Shown: positions 35,428 through 45,539, counted from the first letter of the stretch. The stretch: DNA of 64,000 nucleotides from Bacteroidota bacterium (GCA_030684395.1 JAUXTT010000002.1:1-64000), one strand, 5' to 3'. Translations and numbers: made by a program. Notes: generated by a model from the sequence alone, not told the origin.

Positions 35428-35504
35428 TGTCAGGTCGAGCGAAGTTGAGACCCATTCCCGGTAATTTATCTGCTATCCGGTTCTCGACTTCGCTCGACCT
35501 GACA
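35428..35504. repeat. REP-like 23-bp inverted repeat
   Basis: Arms 35428-35450 and 35482-35504 match except for one G-U-capable position (core GGTCGAGCGAAGTTGAGA). The sequence resembles a short hairpin I know to be scattered through Bacteroidota genomes. It sits 19 bp beyond the stop of the FGE-like gene and may terminate or stabilise its transcript. Confidence 0.7.
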
Positions 35505-35522
35505 TTGGGGTTTACCATAGAT

Positions 35523-36326
35523 TTATTTTTTCACCACACAAACACAACGGAAACCTGTCCATGCATTCGACTTTTCAAATACCTCATCGTTCCAGATGTT
35601 TAATTTTTCAGGATAGGTCCTCCAATTTCCTCCTTTGGCAATTCCCTTTTCGGCAACCAATTCACTTACATTTCCTATAGCATTATAGATTCCCAGTTTG
35701 TTTGGCCAGTATGATTTGGTGGGCGCAGTTACATCGGCATTATCTTTTAAAGTATTTGCATAATTCCAGGCAACAATAGAATTGTAAAGAGGGCTCTTGG
35801 TTTTATCTGCCTTTTCCTTATTTACTTTATCCAATCCTGGCATTGCCATAGCTTCCCACTCCTGTTTTGTAGGTAAGCGATATCCGAATTTAAATTTACC
35901 GGTATATTCTTTATTTGAGTCTTCTGCTTTTCTTTTGCCCTCTTTTATTTCAAGAGCAATATGTACACGTTCGGTCCTCCATTTGCAATAAGCCAAAGCT
36001 TGTTCGTAGCTCACTCCCACAACAGGATATTGTTTGTAGGCAGGGTGCCTAAAATAATAGTTTACATAAGGCTCATTGCAAGACATCTTCTGTCGCCATA
36101 CCGTGGTATCCGGTAAAGAAGAAAGATATTCATTTGAACTTACACCGAATTTTGTTTTGTTGTATTGAACATACTCCAACCACGATAAATTACTGATTTC
36201 TGTTTCATCGACAAACAAAGTATCGTTGATGTTAACCGTTCCAGGTGGAATAAATTGTTTGCTTTTTGAAATAGTAAAGGCAGCTGATAATATTACTACA
36301 CTTATTAATACAATTGTTTTCTTCAT
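35523..36326 (-). CDS. Exported FGE-sulfatase (SUMF1-fold) protein
   Basis: A protein with the formylglycine-generating-enzyme/EgtB/PvdO fold. Start chosen at 36326 (MKKTIVLIS), giving a 267-aa product with a signal peptide; an upstream start at 36353 would add nine non-signal residues. Diagnostic segments: VDETEISNLSWLEYV, YPVVGVSYEQALAYCKWRTER, YRLPTKQEWEAMA, GNVSELVAEKGIAKGGNW, and WTGFRCVC at the end. Bacteroidota use this fold in the gliding/T9SS lipoproteins GldJ and GldK, but this one is shorter and lacks a clear lipobox, so the role is open. Confidence 0.85.
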   Translation of the reverse strand: MKKTIVLISVVILSAAFTISKSKQFIPPGTVNINDTLFVDETEISNLSWLEYVQYNKTKFGVSSNEYLSSLPDTTVWRQKMSCNEPYVNYYFRHPAYKQYPVVGVSYEQALAYCKWRTERVHIALEIKEGKRKAEDSNKEYTGKFKFGYRLPTKQEWEAMAMPGLDKVNKEKADKTKSPLYNSIVAWNYANTLKDNADVTAPTKSYWPNKLGIYNAIGNVSELVAEKGIAKGGNWRTYPEKLNIWNDEVFEKSNAWTGFRCVCVVKK

Positions 36327-36376
36327 ACTATTTGAGTTTATAGGTTTTAACATAAAATTATTCCTTCAATTTTCTA

Positions 36377-36528
36377 AACACATAGAAGGTTTAGGTAGTT
36401 GTAAAAAAGAATATATAGTTTACATAGTGGAAGCGTCGCTTCCTATCCTACTGTGTTACTGGCTTTACCTTTTCAATAAACAATTTTCACAAACAAATCA
36501 GTAAAAACTATGTGCCTCCTATGTGGTT
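36377..36528. repeat. 150-bp MITE-like element, copy B (inverted)
   Basis: Inverted relative of 19301-19450. Its right end (36503-36528) is the exact reverse complement of the first 26 bp of copy A; its left end carries AACACATAG (36377-36385). A central hairpin, GGAAGCG TCGC TTCC-like, occupies the same place as the hairpin of copy A. It fills the gap 36354-36548. Confidence 0.6.
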
Positions 36529-36548
36529 AAGGCATTTGACTAATTAAC

Positions 36549-38309
36549 TTAAACGCCCAACTTCTTTCTCAATTCAGCAGCATCAAACAGTTCGAGGCTA
36601 AGCGGAGTAAAAGTGAATGTAGTTTTATCTTTTGTAGATTGTGCATTCTTAAATGCATCTTTATCGCACATATACAACTGATCGTTTACCGCAGCAATAA
36701 TACTGTACTCTTTTTTAGGATCGAAACGAAAGTTGTACAATTCGTTGTAAGAATAAGTGTACATCATGTTATCAGCGTTGTTGATCAGGTAAACCGAATT
36801 GGGTTGCAACAAATATTTATCGTGTACCAACTCTGCACTGGTTGTTTTTCCTGATGCCAGTTTTTGAGCGCAATCGCTGTTATAAGCACCGAACTGGCTA
36901 ATCTGAAACATACGCCGAACCTTAAAATCGGTTTCGTTTACCTTGCCCGAATTGGCAGCATACATTTGCTCCGCAGCACTTACTGCTCTTTTCTTTTTCT
37001 CAGCATCCAGTTTAGCTAACAATGCTTTTTGTTCTGTTTCGATCCTTTTCAACTCAATAGCAAGATCATCTTTATACTTCTGCTCCTTCGCTTTTCTTTC
37101 TGTTAAGGCTTTTTGATATTCAGTTAATTTCTTATCGAAAGCAGTATTCACTTCTTCCAGTTTCTTTCCATCAAACACGGGGTAAACAAGCAACTTTTCT
37201 TTTCTGTACCCTAAAGAAAGGTTCAGGTAATACTTGCCTTTGATATCACTTTCAGAGATCTGAGCATCAGACCAGGCAATAGAGTTAAACTCCTTTGTAT
37301 ATTGTGTATTTGATTCATCTACTTCAAACACGCATCCTTCAAATGCTTTTAATTCAGGGTACTGATTAAAGTTCACATTCAATTTAAATTGTTTTCTGCT
37401 TTTATCGGCAGCAAGTGGTTTTTTAGGGACAATTGGAGTTGTAAGGCTTGTTATTTTTTTATCAGTTGAAGTTATCACTACTTCCTTAGACTCATCAAGT
37501 TTCTCTATTGCTGACTGGATCTTCTTCTCTTCTTTAGATTCAGCTGTGGTTTGCGTTACAGCAGGTGTATGATGGTCTTCATTCAAGGATACGATCTTAT
37601 CTTTACCCAGGTAATTCCATTTTTTTGCCACTGTATCGAGGTAATAAAGATTAAAACGATTTCCATCTTTTTTAGAAACCATATCAATATCCAATTGTTT
37701 ACCGGGTTTAATGAACACTTCTTCCCCACCCTGAAAACCTTTTATATCAACCATTCCTGCCGATTCGAAATTCTGTTTATTTCCGGCAGAATCGTAACGC
37801 ATAGGAATTCCGCTTACTAGCTGATCCGCTACATCATGCATTTCACGGTAATGAATCTCAACCGTTCCGTTCACTTCTTTACCATCTTTTTTCACGAATG
37901 CTGATTTTGGAACAGTGATCTTAGAAGCAGTAGTGTGTTTAATGGTTCCTCCTGTATTGGCATTTACAGTATATTTTGAATAAGGAGCTTTGGATGCTGC
38001 TAAAACCGGGCGGATAAATTTGGAATTAGGTTTATCCTTTAGTATTGTTTTTTTATCGGCTACACTAGTAGTTGTTTTTTCATTCGATTTATCTTTTGTT
38101 AGTTCGTTAATGGATACAGTACACACAACTAAAAATCCTGCTATGATGGTTGTGTAAACCAACTTTCGCATTTTGGGCCATCGTTTACGAACCTTGGCAT
38201 CCTGGATACTTTGCTCCTTAAATTTTTTAACTAATGCGTCAAAATCTTTTCTAGATTCAATCTCCTTGTCGTCAATTTTATCACGATTAATATTGAATTT
38301 TGTTTCCAT
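36549..38309 (-). CDS. Membrane partner of ECF sigma factor (putative anti-sigma or effector)
   Basis: A 586-aa single-pass membrane protein encoded 3 bp after the ECF sigma gene. It has a short cytoplasmic N-terminus (1-47), one transmembrane helix (about 49-66, VYTTIIAGFLVVCTVSI) and a large exterior part. That part starts with a ZU5-like beta domain (about 115-230: GGTIKHTTASKITVPKSAF, then IHYREMHDVADQLVSGIPM) and includes a Lys/Glu-rich coiled coil (about 385-450). The topology matches membrane anti-sigma factors, but no classical zinc-finger or FecR motif is visible. Confidence 0.7.
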   Translation of the reverse strand: METKFNINRDKIDDKEIESRKDFDALVKKFKEQSIQDAKVRKRWPKMRKLVYTTIIAGFLVVCTVSINELTKDKSNEKTTTSVADKKTILKDKPNSKFIRPVLAASKAPYSKYTVNANTGGTIKHTTASKITVPKSAFVKKDGKEVNGTVEIHYREMHDVADQLVSGIPMRYDSAGNKQNFESAGMVDIKGFQGGEEVFIKPGKQLDIDMVSKKDGNRFNLYYLDTVAKKWNYLGKDKIVSLNEDHHTPAVTQTTAESKEEKKIQSAIEKLDESKEVVITSTDKKITSLTTPIVPKKPLAADKSRKQFKLNVNFNQYPELKAFEGCVFEVDESNTQYTKEFNSIAWSDAQISESDIKGKYYLNLSLGYRKEKLLVYPVFDGKKLEEVNTAFDKKLTEYQKALTERKAKEQKYKDDLAIELKRIETEQKALLAKLDAEKKKRAVSAAEQMYAANSGKVNETDFKVRRMFQISQFGAYNSDCAQKLASGKTTSAELVHDKYLLQPNSVYLINNADNMMYTYSYNELYNFRFDPKKEYSIIAAVNDQLYMCDKDAFKNAQSTKDKTTFTFTPLSLELFDAAELRKKLGV

Positions 38310-38312
38310 TTT

Positions 38313-38888
38313 CTATTTTGATTTTTTCGTCAAAGTTTTTTTAATACGTTCTAATATTCTGTACAATTTTACTTTTGCGTTTGTCTCTGTCATCATCATG
38401 ATCTCCGCAATCTCTTTGAAAGCTCTTTTTTCAAAAAAACGCATCTCAATTAATTGCAATTCATCTTCCGGCAGTGATTTCATTATACTTGATAAAGCCG
38501 GCATAAAATCTTCGTAGTAGCTTTCCTGAATTTCTTCACATAAATGTTTGATATCAGCAACATCAGCATTTACTGTTCGCTGTGCTTTTTTATCTCTGAA
38601 CACCTGCATTACCTCGCTGTGCGCGATCCTATACAACCAGCTTCCAAAAGGAACTCCCTTAAATTCGTATTTGTGTAAGTTGGTAAGAGCCTTTAAAAAC
38701 ACCTGAGAAGTAACATCAAATGCCGTTTCTTTATCCTCCATTCGCTGATAAATATAACCGAAGATCTGCTTGTAGTATTTATCGTATATCGGTCCAAAAT
38801 GAGTCACATCACGTTTAGCAGCCTCTATTTGCATAAATTCTGAACTGATCTGTTCGGTTGTGGCGTGATACTTTGGAGAAAACGTCAT
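38313..38888 (-). CDS. ECF-type RNA polymerase sigma-70 factor
   Basis: Extracytoplasmic-function sigma factor, 191 aa from the chosen start at 38888 (MTFSPKYHATTEQ); an upstream start would add 17 residues. Region 2 is FGPIYDKYYKQIFGYIYQRM to GSWLYRIAHSEVMQVFRDK; region 4 is LPEDELQLIEMRFFEKRAF followed by the helix-turn-helix KEIAEIMMMTETNAKVKLYR. It is co-transcribed with the membrane protein at 36549, a likely sensor or anti-sigma partner. Confidence 0.92.
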   Translation of the reverse strand: MTFSPKYHATTEQISSEFMQIEAAKRDVTHFGPIYDKYYKQIFGYIYQRMEDKETAFDVTSQVFLKALTNLHKYEFKGVPFGSWLYRIAHSEVMQVFRDKKAQRTVNADVADIKHLCEEIQESYYEDFMPALSSIMKSLPEDELQLIEMRFFEKRAFKEIAEIMMMTETNAKVKLYRILERIKKTLTKKSK

Positions 38889-39004
38889 ATTAATAGTCAG
38901 GGCTTGCAATGTTTGGCTTTTACATATATAATAAGCCATCTTATAAAAAGATACAGCAAGAACGGAAATATTTTGTAATTATTTGATAATCAGTTAATGT
39001 TTTA

Positions 39005-40381
39005 TCACGATTTTACTTTATTATTGAGTCTTTTTACAATTTCAGAAGTAATAAAAATAGCCGTAAACAAAGGAATGATCCAGATAACACGGGCTTGTAA
39101 TCGATCCACCACATTTGCAAAACCTCCGCAGATAATAGCATTTGAAATAATTCCAAACACCAACACTAGCAATAATAATTTATTTTTGACCTGATCTTTC
39201 GAGAAAAACAAAAAGACCAAGCATACAAACGAGGAAATAATAGCAACAACTAAATGAAGCTTTGAAATCCAATGGTCGTAAATGATGCCCTTGTTTTGTT
39301 TGGCAGTTAAAAACGAGCTTTTATCGAGCGGTAAGTACTTTTCTAAAGCTTTATAAGGCGGCAGATCCTTACCATAAGCAAACAATTCTTTTGTAGAATT
39401 GAATGTATATAATTGCTGAATGCTACCCTTAAAAATTTGAATTACATTTTCCTTTAAGTAACCCATATTGGAGAATGAAAGATTAATCAGCTTATTAAAC
39501 TCAATTTTGCTGTTCTGCCAGCCACCGCATTTTTTAAACGGACTATCCTCTTGCCAAATAAAACCTTGAGCGGTTGATGGAAGCCTGTCTTTGAAAGCAG
39601 TAAGTGAATATATCCTACCTTGTTTCTCTTCTTCCTCCAACATATATTTCAAAAGCCCGCTTTCGCAATAACGGGCAATTACAAAAACATGTGAACTTGC
39701 ATTGGGTGAGAACACTTTAAATGAACGAAGGTTTACAAGACTAAGTGAGACAAAAACAAAAAGCAAGAGCCCTGATAAGCAAAAGAACTTTTTTGAGAAT
39801 GTTTTTACGAAACTCAATTCCGTTCTTTTCCTGTTAAACAAATACATAAAAAAACAAAGGATGAGTATTACGATCAAACTATAAAGGTTAGAAACATGGA
39901 CACACAAGGAAATAAAGGCAATAAAATAAAGGAGAAACTTCCTGAATCCTTTATGTTCTCCAATAAAAATGATTGCAACACTCAGGATAAGATATGCACT
40001 AAAAATATCCGGCAACAAGAGATCACTAAAAATACCGGCTGAGCTGAAAATGGAGACAAAACCCGCAATCAAACATGATAGCTTCAAAGCAAGCCGTCTA
40101 TCAGAGAGAAACAAGTTAAGCAATTCCACAATTAAAAAGAATGTTATTCCTGCCTGAACAGCTATTATGAACCAGGAACTAAGATACAAACTACTTAAGC
40201 ATGCAAATATTCCATAAAAAATAGGCCTTTCTTCGGGTAAGATCAAGCCAAAACCTGAAGTCAAATAAGTACCTGTATCGGAATAAACAAACGGAAAGTG
40301 ATTGAAAAATGCAGGAATTAAAAGCAGAATGATCCCTATTAAAAAGTAAATTGGCTGATATGCGCTGATCCTTTTAAACAA
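39005..40381 (-). CDS. Polytopic membrane protein, possibly GT-C fold
   Basis: A 458-aa integral membrane protein with about ten predicted helices. The first extracytoplasmic loop contains FVYSDTGTYLTSGFG with acidic residues after helix 1, and EERPIFYGIF follows, which is reminiscent of GT-C glycosyltransferases; the catalytic motif is not certain. It starts 7 bp after the 1687-aa peptidase stop, so the two are likely co-transcribed. A role in surface glycan assembly is only inferred. Confidence 0.65.
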   Translation of the reverse strand: MFKRISAYQPIYFLIGIILLLIPAFFNHFPFVYSDTGTYLTSGFGLILPEERPIFYGIFACLSSLYLSSWFIIAVQAGITFFLIVELLNLFLSDRRLALKLSCLIAGFVSIFSSAGIFSDLLLPDIFSAYLILSVAIIFIGEHKGFRKFLLYFIAFISLCVHVSNLYSLIVILILCFFMYLFNRKRTELSFVKTFSKKFFCLSGLLLFVFVSLSLVNLRSFKVFSPNASSHVFVIARYCESGLLKYMLEEEEKQGRIYSLTAFKDRLPSTAQGFIWQEDSPFKKCGGWQNSKIEFNKLINLSFSNMGYLKENVIQIFKGSIQQLYTFNSTKELFAYGKDLPPYKALEKYLPLDKSSFLTAKQNKGIIYDHWISKLHLVVAIISSFVCLVFLFFSKDQVKNKLLLLVLVFGIISNAIICGGFANVVDRLQARVIWIIPLFTAIFITSEIVKRLNNKVKS

Positions 40382-40388
40382 TTTGGAC

Positions 40389-43300
40389 TTACCTCATAAT
40401 TACCAATTTACCCCAGCCTTTTTTGAAATATTCATCAGCAGCGGTTTCTCTCTTCTCGATAACTTCTCCATTTAAACGTGTTAAAACCCTGTACAAATAA
40501 ACGCCGTTGGCCAATTGATCTCCAAACTCGTCTTTACCATTCCATGCAAACTCCGTAATGTTTCTTCCGATATGAATATTGCCGATTTCCTCTTTGGTAA
40601 TTTCCCTAACTACTTTACCACTAATGGTCATTACCTGAATCTTAAATGTTTCAGGAATCTCACTGCCCGTAAGTGTGAACACAAATTTGGTAGATGTACT
40701 AAAAGGATTAGGATAGTTTAATACCTCCGTAATGGTTGATTGATTGATTACTTCAAACTGGATTTTATAATCAGTTGCACCGCTTTCGTTAGCCGAACGA
40801 TCCCTTGCCTGAACCCTTAGTTCATATTTACCATCGTTTAATTTTGAAGGGGTGTATTCAATTTTACAACTGTTGTTCGGAAGTTGTGCAGGCGTAAATA
40901 GCAGACCCTGGTTAAAATAAACACGTTGTTCCTGAGAAGCACCCGGATATTTTAAGTAAACAGTGAAATCAGCAGTGTCATTAAGGGCCAAAAATTTATT
41001 CTCATCCTTTAAGGTAATCATAATGCCCGGAGTGGGTGAAATAATATCTCCGTTTAAAATATGTACTCCGTCAAAAGTAACATCTAACAGTGGGTTAATC
41101 TGGTCTCCTATAACATCAAATGGTATGCGGGCAACATTATTAAAGTGAAACTGTTCTAATTGATATTTTGCATGGTTCAATGCGTTCACATCAACCCATA
41201 ATGCGTTTGCACCTTTATAACCCAAAGTATTGAATGTGATCGTATCCATGATAACATCATCAGGTGCAAATGGCTTGTATTTTAACTTGTATGGCAAAGG
41301 ATGTTCAATGCCGTTTGCATCTTCTACCCAATAAGTAACCAATAAACTATCTGTAAAAGGGGTGTTACTGATATTCCTGATCGGAATCTTAATAATTAAG
41401 TCGTTACCCTCATTAATCTTTGAATTATTTATTGAAAAGCCTGAAACAGGGTCAATAGCTGCTTCAGGAACTTCATCAAACAATACCTGCCATCTGTTCA
41501 GCTGCGGTGCGGTATGATTTACATAATCGCTTTCATAAGCTACCAATTGAAGATATGGATACGTTACAACGTCTACATAGTTTTGCAGGTCGTACACATC
41601 CAGCGAATCAGGTTTGAATGTAGCAAGCGTATCCCTTGTGCCGTTTGCCTTTATTCCAACAATTTTTATATAAATACTGTCTGTTGTGGGGCTTTCCGAA
41701 GAAGAATACCGCCAGTGAAAAGATTTCCATTGAATGGCCGGACCAATTATTTCAGAAGCTATGTGCCCGTTATTCCATTTGGTAGAGAAAGTATCTGTTT
41801 GAGTAATAATATCCAGCAATTCAGAACTCATGGTTTCATGTGCATTGGTATGAGGTGCGGACTTCTTAACGCCAAAAATTATTAATTGCGTTGTGTCCGT
41901 TTTCTGATCAATACTATCTGACCCAATTTTTTTAAAGGCCTGAATGAGTGATGGAGTAAAAAGATGGGATGAATCATTGTTTCTGCTATAAGCTAATACA
42001 TGATAACCATTAGGAATTGCATTTATAAAATCTTCCATTCGCTGCATATAAACAGCCATATTACCCGAATTATCCCCACAATAATTATATAATCCAAAAT
42101 CAAATACCGGTCTTCTTGGATCCGCCACACACACACAACTGTTATATTGACTTAACCAATGCCCGCTGCCCAAATTAATCAATGTGTCTGACCTAAGAGG
42201 GTTCCCGGCAACCGAATCAAAAACAGCAAAGGACCAGCTCACCGCATCGCCGCACGACCAATAGTTTTGACGTGCATTATTAAGGTAATAAGAATTTTCG
42301 GCAAAGTTCAGATATGGCGGTGTAGGTGCTCCAACAAAACCTGTTCTGGTTAACAAAGTATTTATGCTGTTCTTAAATTCAAATTTTCGTTGAGTCTTAT
42401 TGTAAGATACAAACTGAAACTGATCGTTTTTAAACTGATGAAAGTGCGCCTGTGCCCAACCACCTTTATTTACAATGGTTTGAAAAGAACTCTCTCTCCA
42501 CTTTATTGTACTTACATCACTTGAGTCCTTTCCTACTCTCCAAAAATAAACCGTACTGTCAACACCAAATAAATTAACCGGCAAAGAAAGAACACCTCCT
42601 CCGCTTGTAATTGTTGTATTAACAAAAGGTGTTGAAAAAGCATCACTTGTATCTACCTGAAAACGGTAAGTAGCTATGGATGCCATTGGGTCAGCAGTTG
42701 AAGCCTTAACAATTACTAAAGAAAAATCAGGAACAACCGCATAGTTATATGGGTAAACAGGCATAATGTCGCCTCCACTTATAAATGCGCTTATTTGTCC
42801 GGTGGTGGCATTATTGCTTTCGTTGGATTCTGCAACCTCATTAAAATAATCGATGCGAACACTAAACTTATTTAGCCCTACTCCATTCAAAATATTTTTA
42901 TCAACCGTGAACGTGGTACTTGTTGAATAGTTTGGTGTTTTAACTGATTTCAGATATGTTTCAATAGTTCCTGAAGGCAAAGTTCTTTCTACAAATATAC
43001 TGATAGAATCATTAACTGCTTTACCTAAATTCCTAAAATCAACTTTAATATCCATTGTGTTAACCTGGCTTTCTGCATCAACAGTAACATCGCTATTTAA
43101 AATTTCAAAATCAGGAAGTGGGCTTACTATTTGGCTGACTGATGGGTCTCCATGCAGTGTCATTTCCAAACAGGTTATCTTTACAATCGAGTCATTAATT
43201 GAAGTTGGAATAGCCTCTACATTTCGAACCGCATCCTGAACGCATGAACCGTAGCTTTTTCCGTAATGAGTATAACTCATGCTCTTGTAAAAATTATCTG

Positions 43301-45452
43301 TATAAATTTGCAAAGCATAGGAAACTCCTGTGCTTATGGATGCCAGAAAACCAATGGTTCCGTGATCCTGCGCCAATACAAATTTCTCGCTGGTTGAGTA
43401 TGCATTAGAAGTATGAATATCTCCGGTGTAACATGAATTAGAAATTAAGAAAGGAAAGCGGGGAGAGTTATTGTAATTATAAGGCTCATCTATATTTTGT
43501 TCGAAGCCGCTTACAGAACCGTGGCCAAAAAAAGTAATTAATGAAAGCCCGGCTTCAATAACTTGCTTTATACTATCATTTGTATTAATCGCAATGGGTG
43601 CTGTTGATGTTTTTCTAAATGTATAAACCTTCCCTCCTATTAAAGTATCCTCAAATGTTTGTTTATTTTGTTCCATATATGAATTAAAAATTGTTTGCTC
43701 ATAAGAGGTATTGCCTCCTATAAAATGCAAAGCATTTTTTTGCCATAACTGCCCTGTTGGTTCAGCCTCATAAAGTATTACCTTATTAAGATAATCCATT
43801 ACTACCGAGTCATTGGGAGCCGCGATTCTGCCTGTTGCTATTGCGGGTGCCAAAGATGTTGGAACAATTAAACCCTGACTAAAAAGATTATCGGAGGCAG
43901 GATAACCAAAAGTAGGGACCAACACTTTTGAGACAGCAGTAACATCCGAAATGACCTGATTAGTGTGAATTGATTTACCCACTAACAGCAAATTTTTTGG
44001 CGGGCTTGGATAGATATTTATTAAAAACTTGCAGAAATTTTTAATTGAAAACGGATGTCGGTTTACCCCATAAGCAAACTGATCGTAAAGATCCTGCACG
44101 TATGCAACAACTACATGATGCGATCCACCTGCCACGCTACTCCTATAATTTGAGTATTGATTTACTGAATACTCCAGTAGCTTATTGGTAACTATCAAAA
44201 AAGCTGAATCTCCTGCCATTGTAGAGTAATTTACAAATTGCCCTGTACCATTTACAGGAAATATACCGGTCACGGTATCTATCATCGCCGATGAAGCAAA
44301 ATAACATGTTTTATTTCCACCACTATTTGGAACCAGGGCTTTAAAAGTACTTCCGTTTTGAACTACCGGAATTAGCTTATGGTTAGTAAGATCAACTAAC
44401 AGGGGGGCTGCGGAAAGATTAGTAAAATTAGTAACGGCCACAAAGGATTTGCTTTGCAAGGATTCATCGGGAAGAAACATTTTTTGGCTGCTGGCTCCCA
44501 ACAAATTAAAAGTACTTGGAAAAACAAGTTTGGTGTAGTGTACTCCCAATGTAGTTGCGTTAACATCATACAATGGGTTGCTCACATTGTTCAATCGTAC
44601 ACTAAAAGAACTTCCTATGTTTATGGGATCCAAAACAAAATTATTTTTGAATGATTTGTGTCCATCATAAGAATATGAAGTCAATTCAATCCAGTTATTA
44701 CTAAGGTTTTGATACTCGATCTTAACATCATGATCGGGTGAGTAATAGGGGTTAGACATTCCCGAATGCACTATTGTTACATTTGGCAATGGCCCGGAAG
44801 GGTATAGTGTAGATGTATTAAAAGAATAATCTCTGCTGGCCCCTAAACCAAAAGATGGGTTCTGAAACAAACCTTCGCCATGGGCATAGCGCGGATCAGT
44901 AGCACCAATGCTATTTTGCGGACCATTAAAATAATTGGTATTAAATGCCTGAATATCTTCTTTAATAAAATACGGACTTGCTGTATAAGACGAAAAAGCG
45001 GTGTCGGTTTCTACACTCATTCGCCGGTTGGTAAGAGAAAAATTCCAGGTAAGAAAAACGGCCGAGGTATCATTTATAACACTGTAGTATGGATTGGTTA
45101 AAAAATTCCCATAATAAAACAACGCCGAATCGTCTTTACAGGTATTTTTCTCAGCATAAAATAAAATGTAATCCGTTCCATTAAAAACGCCGTCTGTATC
45201 TCCTGAAATATGAATATACAATTCCTGCCCCTTATGAAACAATTGAATATTGTTCGGGTTTATGGTTCCTATTGGTATTCCTGCTTTGGCAAGTTTAAGG
45301 GAATCAATTTTATATAAACCTTCTTTATAAACAGGAATTTTATAGTAAGCCTGCGAATAATTTATCCATTCATTAAAATACGTTTGGGAATAACCCAAAA
45401 AACTGCAAAAGAGAATGAATAAAAGGAGTATATTTTTTTTCATTAGTGGCAA
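40389..45452 (-). CDS. Gingipain-fold (C25) peptidase, T9SS sortase-like
   Basis: A very large 1687-aa exported protein. Signal peptide (1-22, ends LGYSQ) and a PorU-like N-terminal region (YKIPVYKEGLYKIDSLKL). The C25 catalytic domain holds His644 (FFGHGSVSGF) and Cys674 (SNSCYTGD), the dyad of gingipains and of the T9SS sortase PorU. A CARDB-like domain follows (about 795-905, VDFRNLGKAVNDS), then several beta domains. The end has YPNPFSTSTKF and FlgD-like NGKDEFGDQLANGVYLYRV. Classic PorU is shorter; this looks like the longer paralogue sometimes called PorU2. It could process secreted proteins such as those encoded next to it. Confidence 0.85.
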   Translation of the reverse strand: MPLMKKNILLLFILFCSFLGYSQTYFNEWINYSQAYYKIPVYKEGLYKIDSLKLAKAGIPIGTINPNNIQLFHKGQELYIHISGDTDGVFNGTDYILFYAEKNTCKDDSALFYYGNFLTNPYYSVINDTSAVFLTWNFSLTNRRMSVETDTAFSSYTASPYFIKEDIQAFNTNYFNGPQNSIGATDPRYAHGEGLFQNPSFGLGASRDYSFNTSTLYPSGPLPNVTIVHSGMSNPYYSPDHDVKIEYQNLSNNWIELTSYSYDGHKSFKNNFVLDPINIGSSFSVRLNNVSNPLYDVNATTLGVHYTKLVFPSTFNLLGASSQKMFLPDESLQSKSFVAVTNFTNLSAAPLLVDLTNHKLIPVVQNGSTFKALVPNSGGNKTCYFASSAMIDTVTGIFPVNGTGQFVNYSTMAGDSAFLIVTNKLLEYSVNQYSNYRSSVAGGSHHVVVAYVQDLYDQFAYGVNRHPFSIKNFCKFLINIYPSPPKNLLLVGKSIHTNQVISDVTAVSKVLVPTFGYPASDNLFSQGLIVPTSLAPAIATGRIAAPNDSVVMDYLNKVILYEAEPTGQLWQKNALHFIGGNTSYEQTIFNSYMEQNKQTFEDTLIGGKVYTFRKTSTAPIAINTNDSIKQVIEAGLSLITFFGHGSVSGFEQNIDEPYNYNNSPRFPFLISNSCYTGDIHTSNAYSTSEKFVLAQDHGTIGFLASISTGVSYALQIYTDNFYKSMSYTHYGKSYGSCVQDAVRNVEAIPTSINDSIVKITCLEMTLHGDPSVSQIVSPLPDFEILNSDVTVDAESQVNTMDIKVDFRNLGKAVNDSISIFVERTLPSGTIETYLKSVKTPNYSTSTTFTVDKNILNGVGLNKFSVRIDYFNEVAESNESNNATTGQISAFISGGDIMPVYPYNYAVVPDFSLVIVKASTADPMASIATYRFQVDTSDAFSTPFVNTTITSGGGVLSLPVNLFGVDSTVYFWRVGKDSSDVSTIKWRESSFQTIVNKGGWAQAHFHQFKNDQFQFVSYNKTQRKFEFKNSINTLLTRTGFVGAPTPPYLNFAENSYYLNNARQNYWSCGDAVSWSFAVFDSVAGNPLRSDTLINLGSGHWLSQYNSCVCVADPRRPVFDFGLYNYCGDNSGNMAVYMQRMEDFINAIPNGYHVLAYSRNNDSSHLFTPSLIQAFKKIGSDSIDQKTDTTQLIIFGVKKSAPHTNAHETMSSELLDIITQTDTFSTKWNNGHIASEIIGPAIQWKSFHWRYSSSESPTTDSIYIKIVGIKANGTRDTLATFKPDSLDVYDLQNYVDVVTYPYLQLVAYESDYVNHTAPQLNRWQVLFDEVPEAAIDPVSGFSINNSKINEGNDLIIKIPIRNISNTPFTDSLLVTYWVEDANGIEHPLPYKLKYKPFAPDDVIMDTITFNTLGYKGANALWVDVNALNHAKYQLEQFHFNNVARIPFDVIGDQINPLLDVTFDGVHILNGDIISPTPGIMITLKDENKFLALNDTADFTVYLKYPGASQEQRVYFNQGLLFTPAQLPNNSCKIEYTPSKLNDGKYELRVQARDRSANESGATDYKIQFEVINQSTITEVLNYPNPFSTSTKFVFTLTGSEIPETFKIQVMTISGKVVREITKEEIGNIHIGRNITEFAWNGKDEFGDQLANGVYLYRVLTRLNGEVIEKRETAADEYFKKGWGKLVIMR

Positions 45453-45539
45453 AAAGTCAGTACCTTCAAAGATAATAAAAAAACCTCAATATCTTTCTGT
45501 TTTTGCACTATTATTCAACAGTTAATGTCCTTAGTTTCT

